A stretch of DNA of 53,432 nt, taken from positions 1-53,432 of the forward strand of contig SXOX01000152.1 of NCBI GenBank assembly GCA_005776585.1, given 5' to 3'. The notes beneath the pieces were generated by a model. It worked only from the letters and a program-made list of their open reading frames with translations, searched no databases and was not told the origin of the DNA. The stretch comes from Pseudomonadota bacterium. Lineage in GTDB: Bacteria > Myxococcota_A > UBA9042 > GCA-2863065. Numbering within the stretch: the stretch's first letter is position 1; each line of letters starts with the position of its first letter. A program made the translations under genes and the position numbers. Below are positions 32,000-40,337 of the stretch, one piece after another.

Positions 32000-33166
32000 A
32001 TGCCGAAGATCGCCCGCCGCGTGGAAACCCTTCGCGCGTCGCTGTTTTCCACGCTCGCGCGGCGGCTGGAGGGCTATGAGGGAAAGCGCTACCCGTTCCA
32101 CATCGGCGACCACGCGCACGCCCCTCCGGAGGCGGCGCGGCTTGGGACCGTGGACGTCACGCGGCTCGGAAACCCGTATCGCTACGGTCACCCGAGCGGT
32201 GAGCCGGCGCTACGGGCGGCCCTGGCGGAGAAGCTCGTGCGACAGAACGGGCTACGGTGGGTCACCGCAGACCACGTCCAGATCGGGAGCGGCGCGACCC
32301 ACTGTGTCTCTGCGACGCTCCAAGCGCTCACCGATCCGGGCGACGAGGTCCTGCTGCCCTCGCCCTACTGGCCGCTCTCGCGCGGGATCATTCAGTGCGT
32401 CGGCGGCGTCGCAGTCGAGGTGCCGCTCTATCAGCGGCTGTTGGAGGACCCGGGGCTCGACGTGCGCCGGACGCTGGAGGCCTCGGTCGGCCCGCGGACG
32501 CGGATGATCTACTTGATTACGCCAAACAATCCGAACGGCCTGGTGCTGGACGAGCGCGCGCTCGAAGCCGTGGCCGACGTCGCGCGCCGCCACGATCTGT
32601 GGGTGCTCTCCGACGAGGCGTATGAGACCACGGCGTTCGCGCGGCCGCACGTGAGCATCGCGACCTTGGCGGGGATGGCGGACCGCACGGTGTCGGTCTT
32701 CACCTTCAGCAAGACCTACGCGCTCGCGGGACTCCGCATCGGCTACCTCGCGGCTCCGGGCGGGGCGGCACGCGACGCGATCGGCAAGGTCGCGACGCAC
32801 TCGGTCTACAACACGGCGCAGGCCATCCAGTCGGCGGCCCTCGCGGCGATTGAGCACGGGGCCCCGTTCATCGACCAATGTCAGCAGGGCTTCGCTGCGG
32901 CCGCCGAGCTCGTCCGTGAGCGGCTCAGGGCGCCATTCCACGCGGCTCAGGGCGGGTCCTACGTGTTCGTGGATCTGCGCCGCTATGGTCCCGATGCCAT
33001 GCCGATCCTGGAGCGCCTCGCCTCACGCGGAGTGACGCTCGCGCCCGGCGCCATCTTCGGCAAGGGCTACGAAGGCTACGCGCGGCTCTGCTATACGGCC
33101 ACTGATCGGGAGACGCTCGCCGAGGGCCTCGAGCTCATCAACGCGGAGCTCGCCCGGCCTACCTGA
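32000..33166 (+). CDS. PLP-dependent class I/II aminotransferase
   Basis: 388 aa from ATG 32000, with AAGGAG upstream. Family marks in order: YGHPSGEPALRAALA near 62-76, LLPSPYWPLSRG near 118-129, TPNNPNG at 174-180, SDEAYE at 204-209 (the Asp that holds the PLP ring nitrogen) and FSKTYALAGLRIGY with Lys238 as the Schiff-base lysine. The final Arg for the substrate carboxylate is likely in YARLCYTA. The substrate is unknown; aspartate or aromatic amino acids are usual. hisD lies nearby but on another strand, and this protein is not clearly HisC. The stop overlaps the convergent barrel gene by 8 bp. Confidence 0.92.
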   Translation: MPKIARRVETLRASLFSTLARRLEGYEGKRYPFHIGDHAHAPPEAARLGTVDVTRLGNPYRYGHPSGEPALRAALAEKLVRQNGLRWVTADHVQIGSGATHCVSATLQALTDPGDEVLLPSPYWPLSRGIIQCVGGVAVEVPLYQRLLEDPGLDVRRTLEASVGPRTRMIYLITPNNPNGLVLDERALEAVADVARRHDLWVLSDEAYETTAFARPHVSIATLAGMADRTVSVFTFSKTYALAGLRIGYLAAPGGAARDAIGKVATHSVYNTAQAIQSAALAAIEHGAPFIDQCQQGFAAAAELVRERLRAPFHAAQGGSYVFVDLRRYGPDAMPILERLASRGVTLAPGAIFGKGYEGYARLCYTATDRETLAEGLELINAELARPT

Positions 33167-33908
33167 ACTGGTAGCCGAGCGCGATGGTCACGCTGGGTAT
33201 GACGGCACCAGGCGCGTAGGCGTCGTTCAGGAGGGTCTCGGCCTCGGCCGCGAGCTCGTGCGCGCGCTTCGGGACGGTGGCGTTGGCGAATGCGGGCGTC
33301 ACCCGTGCCTTGGCTCCAACGGACACGGCCACGCCAATGGCGAAGCGCAGGCTCAGGTGCTCGAGCACCACGACGTGCCAGCCAATTTCCAGGTCGACGA
33401 AGTGCAAGGACCAATTGAGATCGAAGCCGTTGTTGCCCGAGGTCGGGAAGTCCGGCGGCAGCGGATCGCCGGTCGCGGCGAGGAGCTCGGAGATGGTCGT
33501 CTTTCCCTTGAGCAGCGCGAGCGAGTAGCCGCTCGAGAAGTAGAAGCCCACGCTCCGCATGGGTCGCCACCCGACGTGCGCGCGGAGCACGAACGACGGC
33601 GAGACGCCCGCCTCGACGAAGTCGGCGGTGCTCTGGTCGTAGGCGCCGACGGCGACGGCCATCGCGTCGATGACGGAGACGTACGCGGGCGGGAGCGCTG
33701 CGAGCGTGAGGCTGGCGCGAATGCCGCGCGGGAACTCGAGCCACGGACGCGCGCCGACGCAGAAGGGGAAGTCCGTCAGCGCTTCGAGGCCGCCGTGCCA
33801 GCCCAGGTCGAGCGGGCCAGGTGGCGGCGGAGGAGGCGGCGGGGGCGGCGGAACCGCCAGCGCGAGGGTCGGGAGCAGGAGCAGCGCCGTGACCCAGGCG
33901 CGCGTCAC
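33159..33908 (-). CDS. Outer-membrane-like beta-barrel hypothetical protein
   Basis: 249 aa from GTG 33908, which overlaps the previous TGA as GTGA. A signal peptide (TRAWVTALLLLPTLALA) is followed by a run of eleven prolines. The rest alternates polar and hydrophobic residues as in beta-barrels (SVGFYFSSGYSLALL, NWSLHFVDLEIGWHVVVLEHLSLRFAIGVAVSVG). It ends VTIALGYQFR, close to the C-terminal beta signal of outer membrane proteins. Function unknown. Third gene of the hisD unit. Confidence 0.75.
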   Translation of the reverse strand: MTRAWVTALLLLPTLALAVPPPPPPPPPPPGPLDLGWHGGLEALTDFPFCVGARPWLEFPRGIRASLTLAALPPAYVSVIDAMAVAVGAYDQSTADFVEAGVSPSFVLRAHVGWRPMRSVGFYFSSGYSLALLKGKTTISELLAATGDPLPPDFPTSGNNGFDLNWSLHFVDLEIGWHVVVLEHLSLRFAIGVAVSVGAKARVTPAFANATVPKRAHELAAEAETLLNDAYAPGAVIPSVTIALGYQFR

Positions 33909-34435
33909 GGCACGAGCTTCTTGTCCCGAGCGGGAGACTCGGCCTTCTTCGCGTTGTCGAGGACGGCGCGCGCGTTGGCTTGCTTGTCCTTCTTCTTGGC
34001 CTTGTCGTCGTCTCCCTTGCCGAGGACCTTGCTCGGCATCGCCGGGTTGATGGACAGGTAGAAGTTGAGCGCGCGATCGCGCAGGATCCAGAGCCACTTC
34101 TTGAACGAGGTCTCGATGTCCATGAGCGCGAGCAGAAGGCGCACGACGTCCGCCAGCTGCTGTTGAGATTCGGACTGGAGCTCGTTGGTCTCGAGGTTCT
34201 GCTTCATGGCCCGAAGCATGTCGATGTCGGAGCTCAGCTCGCCGACGATGTCCGCCATCTCTTCCGCGTCGTCCTGGACCTCGATGCGTGACGAGAGCTG
34301 CTGCCAGAAGCCAAGGATCCCCTGGGCCTTGATGCCGTCCATCGGGCGACCGGACTTGACGTAGGCCTTGTCGCGATCGCGCTGGGCGAGCATGGCCATG
34401 AGCTCCGGCATCTCTTTGAGGCGCAATGACGGCAT
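33905..34435 (-). CDS. Hypothetical helical protein
   Basis: 176 aa from ATG 34435, 8 bp after hisD. It appears all-helical, with heptad-like stretches (QDDAEEMADIVGELSSDIDMLRAMKQNLETNELQ in part coiled coil). It ends in a Lys/Asp/Ala-rich tail (DDDKAKKKDKQANARAVL). No signal peptide or membrane segment. I do not recognise it. It is coupled to the beta-barrel gene through the GTGA overlap, so a role in the envelope is possible despite the lack of an export signal. Confidence 0.7.
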   Translation of the reverse strand: MPSLRLKEMPELMAMLAQRDRDKAYVKSGRPMDGIKAQGILGFWQQLSSRIEVQDDAEEMADIVGELSSDIDMLRAMKQNLETNELQSESQQQLADVVRLLLALMDIETSFKKWLWILRDRALNFYLSINPAMPSKVLGKGDDDKAKKKDKQANARAVLDNAKKAESPARDKKLVP

Positions 34436-34443
34436 GGCAGCTC

Positions 34444-35754
34444 CTAGGTCTCTCGTGGAAGGCGAACGCTCACGCTCTCGGCGTGCGCGGTGAGGCCCTC
34501 GAGCCGGGCGAGCCGCACGGCCACGGGTCCAAGCGCCTCGAGGCCAGCACGCGAGACCCGCAGGATGTTCGTGCGCTTGACGAAGTCGGTGACACCCAGG
34601 GGGGAGGAGAAGCGCGCCGTGCCGTTCGTCGGCAGGACGTGGTTGGGCCCAAGCACATAGTCACCGAGCGCCTCGGGCGAGTGCGGCCCGACGAAGATGG
34701 CGCCCGCGTTCCGGACGGTCTCGGCGCGCGCTTCGGCGTCGGGTGTCACGATCTCGAGGTGCTCCGGGGCCAGGAGCTCCGCGATGCGCATCGCGTCATC
34801 GACGTCGCGCGTGTGGATGAGAAGCCCGAAGTCGCGCAACGCGGCGCCGGCGATGGCGCGCCGAGGCAAGCGCTCGAGCTGCTCGGCGACCGAGGCGGCC
34901 ACGGCCTCGAGCAGCGCGGCATCGGGGGAGAGCAGCGTGGCCATGGCGCGCGCGTCGTGCTCGGCCTGAGCGAGGAGATCGGCGGCAAGCGCTTCGGGAG
35001 ATGCTCCGCCGTCACGCGTGGCCACGATCACGACCTCGGACGGCCCCGCGATCATGTCGATGGCGACCTGGCCAAAGACCTGTCGCTTGGCTTCGGCGAC
35101 CCAGGCGTTGCCGGGACCGACGATCTTGTCCACGCGCGGAACGGTCTCCGTCCCTCGCGCGAGCGCGCCAATGGCTTGCGCGCCGCCGACGCGCACGATC
35201 ACATCGACGCCGGCGATGGCTGCGGCGGCTACGACCACGTCCGAGAGCCGACCGTCCGGGCTTGGCGTTACCATGACAATCTCGCCCACACCGGCGACGC
35301 GGGCCGGCACGACGTTCATCAAGACGCTCGACGGGTAGGCCGCGGTGCCGCCCGGGACGTACACCCCCACCGCCGCAAGGGGTATCACGCGTTGGCCGAG
35401 CCGGACGCCGTCCTCGGTCTCGAACGACCACGCCAACTCTCGCTGCCGCACGTGAAATCGCCGAATGCGCTGCGCGGCAAGCTCCAGGTCGCGGCGCACG
35501 TCGCTGCCCACGGCGTCCAGAGCGGCCGACCGCTGGGAATCGGTGACCAGGAGCGCCTGTGCGTCTCGCGGCTCCCAGCGGTCGAGCGCCCGAGTCCATT
35601 GGAGCAGCGCCGCATCACCCGCGCGCGCAACTTGCCCCAGGATCTCTCGGACGCGGTCCACCACCTCGGGAGCGGCGGACGGATCATGGCGAAGGCGCGT
35701 GAGCTCGGTGAGCACGCGGGTGAAGTCGGCATCGGTCGTGGTGAGGCGTCGCAT
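34444..35754 (-). CDS. hisD: Histidinol dehydrogenase
   Basis: 436 aa from ATG 35754, the usual length. It oxidises L-histidinol to L-histidine in two NAD+-dependent steps. Marks: YVPGGTAAYPSSVLMNVVPA near the NAD site, GGAQAIGALARGT, GPGNAWVAEAKRQVFG, Zn ligands Gln and His in LAQAEHDARA, the catalytic Glu-His in LAPEHLEIVTP and GPNHVLPTNGTARFSSPLGV near the end. No other his gene lies in the window. It leads a unit with two unrelated hypothetical genes, so here hisD is not in a his operon. Confidence 0.95.
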   Translation of the reverse strand: MRRLTTTDADFTRVLTELTRLRHDPSAAPEVVDRVREILGQVARAGDAALLQWTRALDRWEPRDAQALLVTDSQRSAALDAVGSDVRRDLELAAQRIRRFHVRQRELAWSFETEDGVRLGQRVIPLAAVGVYVPGGTAAYPSSVLMNVVPARVAGVGEIVMVTPSPDGRLSDVVVAAAAIAGVDVIVRVGGAQAIGALARGTETVPRVDKIVGPGNAWVAEAKRQVFGQVAIDMIAGPSEVVIVATRDGGASPEALAADLLAQAEHDARAMATLLSPDAALLEAVAASVAEQLERLPRRAIAGAALRDFGLLIHTRDVDDAMRIAELLAPEHLEIVTPDAEARAETVRNAGAIFVGPHSPEALGDYVLGPNHVLPTNGTARFSSPLGVTDFVKRTNILRVSRAGLEALGPVAVRLARLEGLTAHAESVSVRLPRET

Positions 35755-36303
35755 CGGTCGGCAGGGCACCGGAGTCCGGGTGGTCGAGACGAGCTCGCCG
35801 ACCCCATGATTGCGCCGGCTCGGCTCCGGACCGGTGCGCAGCCTCCGGGCGAGCGACGCCGTCGCGTCCGGCTCGAAGCACGCGGTCGTCGCAGCAGCGG
35901 CCGTCACGCCTGGACGAGCCAGGTCAGGCCACCGACGTCGAAGTTCGACTCCACGGCTTCGACGGACGCGCCATGCGGCTGCTCCGCCGTCGTGCTGCAA
36001 TGGTCGTGGAGCGCCCCTCGGCGTCGCACCCTGGTGTAACGACCCGAGAATCCGGCACCCTGCCCACAAACGCACGCGCCGAACGCACGTGAGCGCGCCC
36101 AGCGACGCAGAGGCTACGCGTCACGAGGTCGGGCGGCAAGCGCGCCTGTCCGCCGGATCAATCGTCCACCCAAGGCCGTCCTCACGGGCGTTTCGCCCCG
36201 CGGCGTCGCCCGCGACAGGGGGCAGAGGACGTCGCGCAGGGCCAGAGCAGCGCACCTGGAGCCGTCCGCGGCAGTGGCACGGCCGGTGCTCTGGCTCGGC
36301 CCC
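35755..36303. other. About 550-bp region without a supported gene
   Basis: This interval separates divergent hisD and the respiratory operon and must hold both promoters. Frames crossing it on either strand have no recognisable protein content and no ribosome site. If the first respiratory gene starts at GTG 36274 instead of ATG 36304, the region is 30 bp shorter. I see no clear operator, hairpin or repeat. Confidence 0.5.
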
Positions 36304-37818
36304 ATGTGCAGCGTCACGAGCTCGCTCCGATTGGAACTGCCGGCCATCGCGGCCGCAGTGATGTGCTGTCTCGCTCCCCTCGACGGGCACGCAGTCCCCG
36401 CATTTGCGCGCAAGTACCGTACGAGCTGCCAGACCTGCCACACGAGCTTCCCGCGGCTCACACCGTTCGGTGAGGCGTTTCGGCTCGGCGGCTATCAGTA
36501 TCCCGAGGACGACCTGAAGGTTCAGAAAGGCCGACCGCTGGAGCTTGGCTCCGAGAAATACAAGGACGTCTTTCCCGATGCCGTCTGGCCCGGGCGCATC
36601 CAGGAGTCGGTGCCGCTCGCGCTGCGAGTCCAAGGCGCCGTGAAGTTCAACGCCACCGCGGATGCCGACGTGGTCGACGACTTCGACTTCCCGGCGGTCG
36701 CGACGCTCAACTTCGCAGGCACGCTGTCCGAGGACATCTCCCTCTGGTTTGGTGCCCACTTGAGTGTCGACGGGCAGGTCGGCATCGACAAGGCCGTGTT
36801 CATCCTCTCGAACTTGTTCTCGAATGTCGGCGTTCCGCGGCACCTGCTGAACGTACGTGCCGGCCAGTTCGAGCCCGAGGCGCAGCCGTTCTCGGCGCAT
36901 CGCTCGCCCACCCTGAGCGCGCTGGCGTTCAGCGGCTTTCGGCTGACGCGCTGGCTCACGTCGCCGGGCGGGGGCACCGCGACGGCGCATGCCCACCTGG
37001 AGGCGGCCAAGGCCGACACGGGCCACGACGCGACGCACACCGCCGCGACGACACCGGCTCCCGCGACGACCGACGCGGCGGCGACCGCCACCACGACCCC
37101 GATTGCGACGGGGACCGCCACGGGTGCGGCGACCATCTCGGGCGGCACACCAATGTTTGGCCTCGACCGCGGGATTGAACTCTACGGTATTATCGCAAAA
37201 CGCGTGCTCTACGCCATCGGCGTGTTCAATGGAACCGGAGCCTCGGCGCCCGTCAACGGAAACCTCGACACGAACTCGGGGAAGGACGTGACGGGTCGGC
37301 TGCAGTGGAAGATCGGCGGCATGGGGCTCGACGGGTCGGGCGAGGTCGACGCGAAGAACTGGCGCGAGTGGTCCGGTGCCATCGGTGCCTTCGTGCGGTG
37401 GGGCAAGAACCACCTGACGCGTGTCGAGTCCACGGGCACGAGCCGCAGCTACGACAGCACACTGCTGCGCGTTGGCGGGGACGTGAACGTGCGGCTCTCG
37501 GATGTGGAGCTGACGGCCGCGGTCGTCTGGGAGACGCAGTCCAATCCGGGAGGGGACGAGCAACGCTTCAATGCGCTCGGGTGGATCGGCGAGGTCCACG
37601 TCGTGTGGCTGCCCTGGCTGCAAAGCACGGTGCGCTACGAAGCGGTCGGTGCGGGCGAGCACTACGCCATCGCCGAGCAGCAGCTCGTGGCAAGCGTTGC
37701 GTTCGTCGTACGACCGAATGTCAAGGCCATCGTGGAGGGCGCGATCGACCTGCGCAAGCCGGAGTCGTTCTCACACGGGACGCATACGGTCTTTCTGGGT
37801 TTGGACGCCGCCTTCTGA
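36304..37818 (+). CDS. Monohaem cytochrome/outer-membrane porin-like protein
   Basis: 504 aa from ATG 36304; GTG 36274 is an alternative start. A signal peptide (LRLELPAIAAAVMCCLAPLDGHA) precedes YRTSCQTCHTSFPRLTPFGEAFRL, a single CXXCH haem site with Cys42, Cys45 and His46. From about 110 the protein alternates like a beta-barrel (ISLWFGAHLSVDGQ, LQSTVRYEAVGAGEHY, LVASVAFVVRPNVKAIVEGA) and ends FLGLDAAF with terminal Phe, the outer-membrane beta signal. Residues about 222-275 are an odd Ala/Thr/His-rich linker, perhaps a surface loop. First gene of a seven-gene operon with a Rieske/cytochrome b complex. I infer an electron carrier or conduit at the outer membrane; the family itself is uncharacterised. 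Confidence 0.78.
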   Translation: MCSVTSSLRLELPAIAAAVMCCLAPLDGHAVPAFARKYRTSCQTCHTSFPRLTPFGEAFRLGGYQYPEDDLKVQKGRPLELGSEKYKDVFPDAVWPGRIQESVPLALRVQGAVKFNATADADVVDDFDFPAVATLNFAGTLSEDISLWFGAHLSVDGQVGIDKAVFILSNLFSNVGVPRHLLNVRAGQFEPEAQPFSAHRSPTLSALAFSGFRLTRWLTSPGGGTATAHAHLEAAKADTGHDATHTAATTPAPATTDAAATATTTPIATGTATGAATISGGTPMFGLDRGIELYGIIAKRVLYAIGVFNGTGASAPVNGNLDTNSGKDVTGRLQWKIGGMGLDGSGEVDAKNWREWSGAIGAFVRWGKNHLTRVESTGTSRSYDSTLLRVGGDVNVRLSDVELTAAVVWETQSNPGGDEQRFNALGWIGEVHVVWLPWLQSTVRYEAVGAGEHYAIAEQQLVASVAFVVRPNVKAIVEGAIDLRKPESFSHGTHTVFLGLDAAF

Positions 37819-37835
37819 GCGGTGAGGAGGACGTC

Positions 37836-38426
37836 ATGAGATTCGCCATCGCGCTGGCTGTCACGATTACATTCCTGTGTCCCGGTACCTCGTCTGCCCA
37901 GACAGGGACAGTCCAGGGCACGGTCAGCGGCGCGCCACGCGTCCGACGGGATGCGGTGATCTACCTCGCCGACGTGCCCCGATCGACGTCCAAGGCGACG
38001 CACCAATACGACCAGAAGAACATGGTCTTCATCCCGCGCGTCTTGCCCGTGGTCCGCGGAGCGACGGTCCAATTCCTCAACTCGGATCAGGTGCGCCACA
38101 ACGTCTTCTCGCCCGACTACGAGAAGTACAATCTGGGCACGTGGCCGCTCGGTGAGACGCGAAGCTACGTCTTCGACAAGTGCACTGGAGAGCTCTGCGC
38201 CTACACGCAGCTGTGCAACGTCCACACGGAGATGGAGGGCTTCATCGTGGTCCTCCAGAGCGCGGCCTTCGCCTTGGTCAAGGCGGACGGGACCTTCACG
38301 ATCGCGAACGTGCCGCCCGGGACCTGGACGGCCAAGCTGTGGAGCCCCAAGAAGGGCGTGGCCGTCCCGGTCAAAGTCACGGTGACCGCGGGTCAGACCG
38401 CCAAGGTGACTCTGGCGGTGAACTAG
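37836..38426 (+). CDS. Exported cupredoxin-like blue copper protein
   Basis: 196 aa from ATG 37836, with GAGGAGG 6 bases upstream. The signal peptide ends SSAQ. The fold is a Greek-key barrel with type 1 copper ligands in canonical order: His88 (NSDQVRHNVFSPD), Cys127, His130 and Met133 (QLCNVHTEMEG). Extra Cys116 and Cys121 could form a disulphide. After the copper domain a second beta unit (TFTIANVPPGTWTAKLWSP) resembles a carboxypeptidase-regulatory-like repeat. It likely carries electrons in the periplasm between the Rieske/cytochrome b complex and other carriers. It is 17 bp after the barrel gene and 2 bp before the Rieske gene. Confidence 0.87.
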   Translation: MRFAIALAVTITFLCPGTSSAQTGTVQGTVSGAPRVRRDAVIYLADVPRSTSKATHQYDQKNMVFIPRVLPVVRGATVQFLNSDQVRHNVFSPDYEKYNLGTWPLGETRSYVFDKCTGELCAYTQLCNVHTEMEGFIVVLQSAAFALVKADGTFTIANVPPGTWTAKLWSPKKGVAVPVKVTVTAGQTAKVTLAVN

Positions 38427-38428
38427 TC

Positions 38429-38896
38429 ATGGCTCAAGCCGACGACGCCCGCGACGAAGGCCGCCGGCGCTTCCTGGTCAAGGTCGGTGCGGCGGGGCTC
38501 GCGGGCTCTGGCGTCGTGGCCACCTTGGGCACGGTCGCCTTCTCGGACCTGCGCGCGTACAATGAACGCTCGCCCGTCTTCAAGCTCGGCCGTCCCGAGG
38601 ACTTCGCCTCAGGCACCCGCGTCTACCTGGACGGCCCGCGCCTGTTCGTGGGGCGTGACACACGAGGTCTGTACGCCGTCTCGGCGGTCTGTAGCCACCT
38701 CGGCTGCATCGTGCGCGACGGTGGCGAGGGCTTCGCCTGTCCCTGTCATGGCAGCCGATTCGATGCGCGCGGCGCGGTCATCGGCGGTCCCGCACCACGC
38801 CCACTCAGCTACGTCGCGCTGACCGTCGAGCCCAATGGCCTCGTGTACGCCAACGTGGCCTCGCGCGTCGACCCAGACGACCGGCTCGAGGTCTGA
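38429..38896 (+). CDS. Rieske [2Fe-2S] iron-sulphur protein of a bc/b6f-type complex
   Basis: 155 aa from ATG 38429. A Tat-type signal or anchor (GRRRFLVKVGAAGLAGSGVVATLG) is expected for a folded cofactor protein. Cluster ligands are Cys88 and His90 (CSHLGC) and Cys104 and His107 (CPCHGS); Cys93 and Cys106 make the usual disulphide. The C-terminal GGPAPRPLSYVAL matches Rieske proteins. It takes an electron from quinol at the Qo site and passes it to a c-type cytochrome or, here, perhaps the cupredoxin. It is immediately before the two cytochrome b genes, with a 1-bp gap. Confidence 0.95.
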   Translation: MAQADDARDEGRRRFLVKVGAAGLAGSGVVATLGTVAFSDLRAYNERSPVFKLGRPEDFASGTRVYLDGPRLFVGRDTRGLYAVSAVCSHLGCIVRDGGEGFACPCHGSRFDARGAVIGGPAPRPLSYVALTVEPNGLVYANVASRVDPDDRLEV

Positions 38897-38897
38897 G

Positions 38898-39683
38898 GTG
38901 GGCAACGTCCGCGCGAATCTGCGCCGGCTCCCCGCGTTTCTGCGCGCGGCCATCTTTCGCGTCGGCATGCCCGACAGCGACCGCACGCGGCTCAAGGCCG
39001 TCATGTCGAGCCTGTTCCTGCACATCCACGCGCCCAAGGTCCACCAGCACAGCCTCCAATGGTGGTACACGCTCGGCCTCGGCCTCATCTCGACGTTTCT
39101 CTTCATCCTGCTCACGCTCTCGGGCGTCGTGTTGATGATCTACTACGTCCCGTCGGTGGGCGAGGCCTACGGTCGCATGCAGGATCTCATGCACGCGGTC
39201 GCGTGGGGTCGCGTCCTGCGCAACCTCCATCGGTGGACTGCGCACGGGATGGTCGTCGCGGTGCTGCTGCACATGATGCGCGTCTTCTACACGGGCTCGT
39301 ACAAGGCGCCACGGGAGCTGAACTGGCTCGTGGGCCTCGCGCTGTTGGTCGTCACCCTCGCACTGGCGTTCACGGGCTACCTCCTTCCGTGGGATCAGCT
39401 CGGCTATTGGGCGGCCGTCTGCGGCGTCAACATCGCTGCGTCCCCCACCGAGGTGACCGACGCGCTGGGGGTCACGCAGTCACTCGATGTCGGCGGCTGG
39501 CAGCGTCAGCTGTTGCTCGGCGGCCGCGAGATCGGCGGCGACGCGTTGAACCGCTTCTATGTGCTGCACTGCGTCGTGCTCCCCCTGATTGGCGCTGGCT
39601 TCATGGCGCTGCATTTCTTCCGCGTCCACAAGGACGGCCTCTCGCGTCCCGACGAGAGCGCGGCCGCACGGGACGACGCATGA
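38898..39683 (+). CDS. Cytochrome b, N-terminal (b6-like) subunit
   Basis: 261 aa from GTG 38898, 1 bp after the Rieske stop. Four membrane segments hold the bis-His haem pairs: NLHRWTAHGMVVAVLLHMMRVF in the second and FYVLHCVVLPLIGAGFMALHFFRVHKDG in the fourth. The Qo-side segment has TGYLLPWDQLGYWAA. The absence of the remaining four helices, which are in the next gene, gives the split arrangement of b6f-like complexes. The N-terminal 45 residues are basic and cytoplasmic. Confidence 0.94.
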   Translation: MGNVRANLRRLPAFLRAAIFRVGMPDSDRTRLKAVMSSLFLHIHAPKVHQHSLQWWYTLGLGLISTFLFILLTLSGVVLMIYYVPSVGEAYGRMQDLMHAVAWGRVLRNLHRWTAHGMVVAVLLHMMRVFYTGSYKAPRELNWLVGLALLVVTLALAFTGYLLPWDQLGYWAAVCGVNIAASPTEVTDALGVTQSLDVGGWQRQLLLGGREIGGDALNRFYVLHCVVLPLIGAGFMALHFFRVHKDGLSRPDESAAARDDA

Positions 39684-40336
39684 GCCAGCCGACCAGCAAG
39701 GAGACCGTCACGTCGTGGCCTCACCTCCTGCTGCGCGAGCTGAACGTATTCGTTCTCCTCACCGTCGCGTTCCTCGTGCTCTCGCTTTTGGTCGATGCGC
39801 CGCTCCGCGGCCCTGCTAACCCCGATCTCCCCGAGAATCCGGCGAAGGCGCCGTGGTACTTCCTCGGGCTCCAGGAGCTCGTGAGCTATTCGGCCTTCAT
39901 GGGCGGGCTGTTCCTGCCGTTCTTTACGCTCTTTGGCCTGGCGCTCGTCCCGTTCGTGGACCGCGAGACCGAGGGTGTCGGCCAGTGGCTCGGTGCGCGT
40001 CACGATCGCGCCGTCATGGGGCTGTCCCTCCTCTTTGGCGTGCTCGTGACCGTGGGCATGCTGGCCTTCACTGTGCGCTTTGGCTGGCTCCGCACGTGGG
40101 TCCCGACTGTGCCGCAGTGGGTCATCACGCTCGTCAACCCCGGAACCATCCTGACCGCGGCCTACGTGCTCTGGTCGGTCGTTACCTACCGGCGCACGGG
40201 CTCCACGCGGGCATCGGCAAACGCCATGTTCACCCTGTTCGTGGTTGGCTTCACGATCCTCACCGTGATGGGCACGCTCCTTCGGGGTCCGAATTGGGGC
40301 TTCTACTGGTCGCCCGCCAGCTGGCCGGCGCCGTGA
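39680..40336 (+). CDS. Cytochrome b, C-terminal (subunit IV-like)
   Basis: 218 aa; ATG 39680 overlaps the previous stop as ATGA. The PEWY motif of the Qo site is replaced by KAPWYFLGLQELVSYS, i.e. 'PWYFLGLQE' as in subunit IV-like proteins. The hydrophobic segments at about 25-40, 72-92, 112-130 and 187-203 indicate four helices rather than three. With the preceding gene it makes a split cytochrome b. The multihaem cytochrome gene starts 1 bp later. Confidence 0.92.
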   Translation: MSQPTSKETVTSWPHLLLRELNVFVLLTVAFLVLSLLVDAPLRGPANPDLPENPAKAPWYFLGLQELVSYSAFMGGLFLPFFTLFGLALVPFVDRETEGVGQWLGARHDRAVMGLSLLFGVLVTVGMLAFTVRFGWLRTWVPTVPQWVITLVNPGTILTAAYVLWSVVTYRRTGSTRASANAMFTLFVVGFTILTVMGTLLRGPNWGFYWSPASWPAP

Positions 40337-40337
40337 A

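Noticed and set aside
32000..33166. Aminotransferase as HisC because hisD is close
   Set aside because: It is on the other strand, separated by two genes and convergent with the hisD unit, and its motifs do not single out histidinol-phosphate aminotransferase.
35810..36361. 183-aa plus-strand ORF between hisD and the respiratory operon
   Set aside because: Arg/Ala/Ser-rich, no recognisable content, and it runs into the signal peptide of the next gene in another frame.
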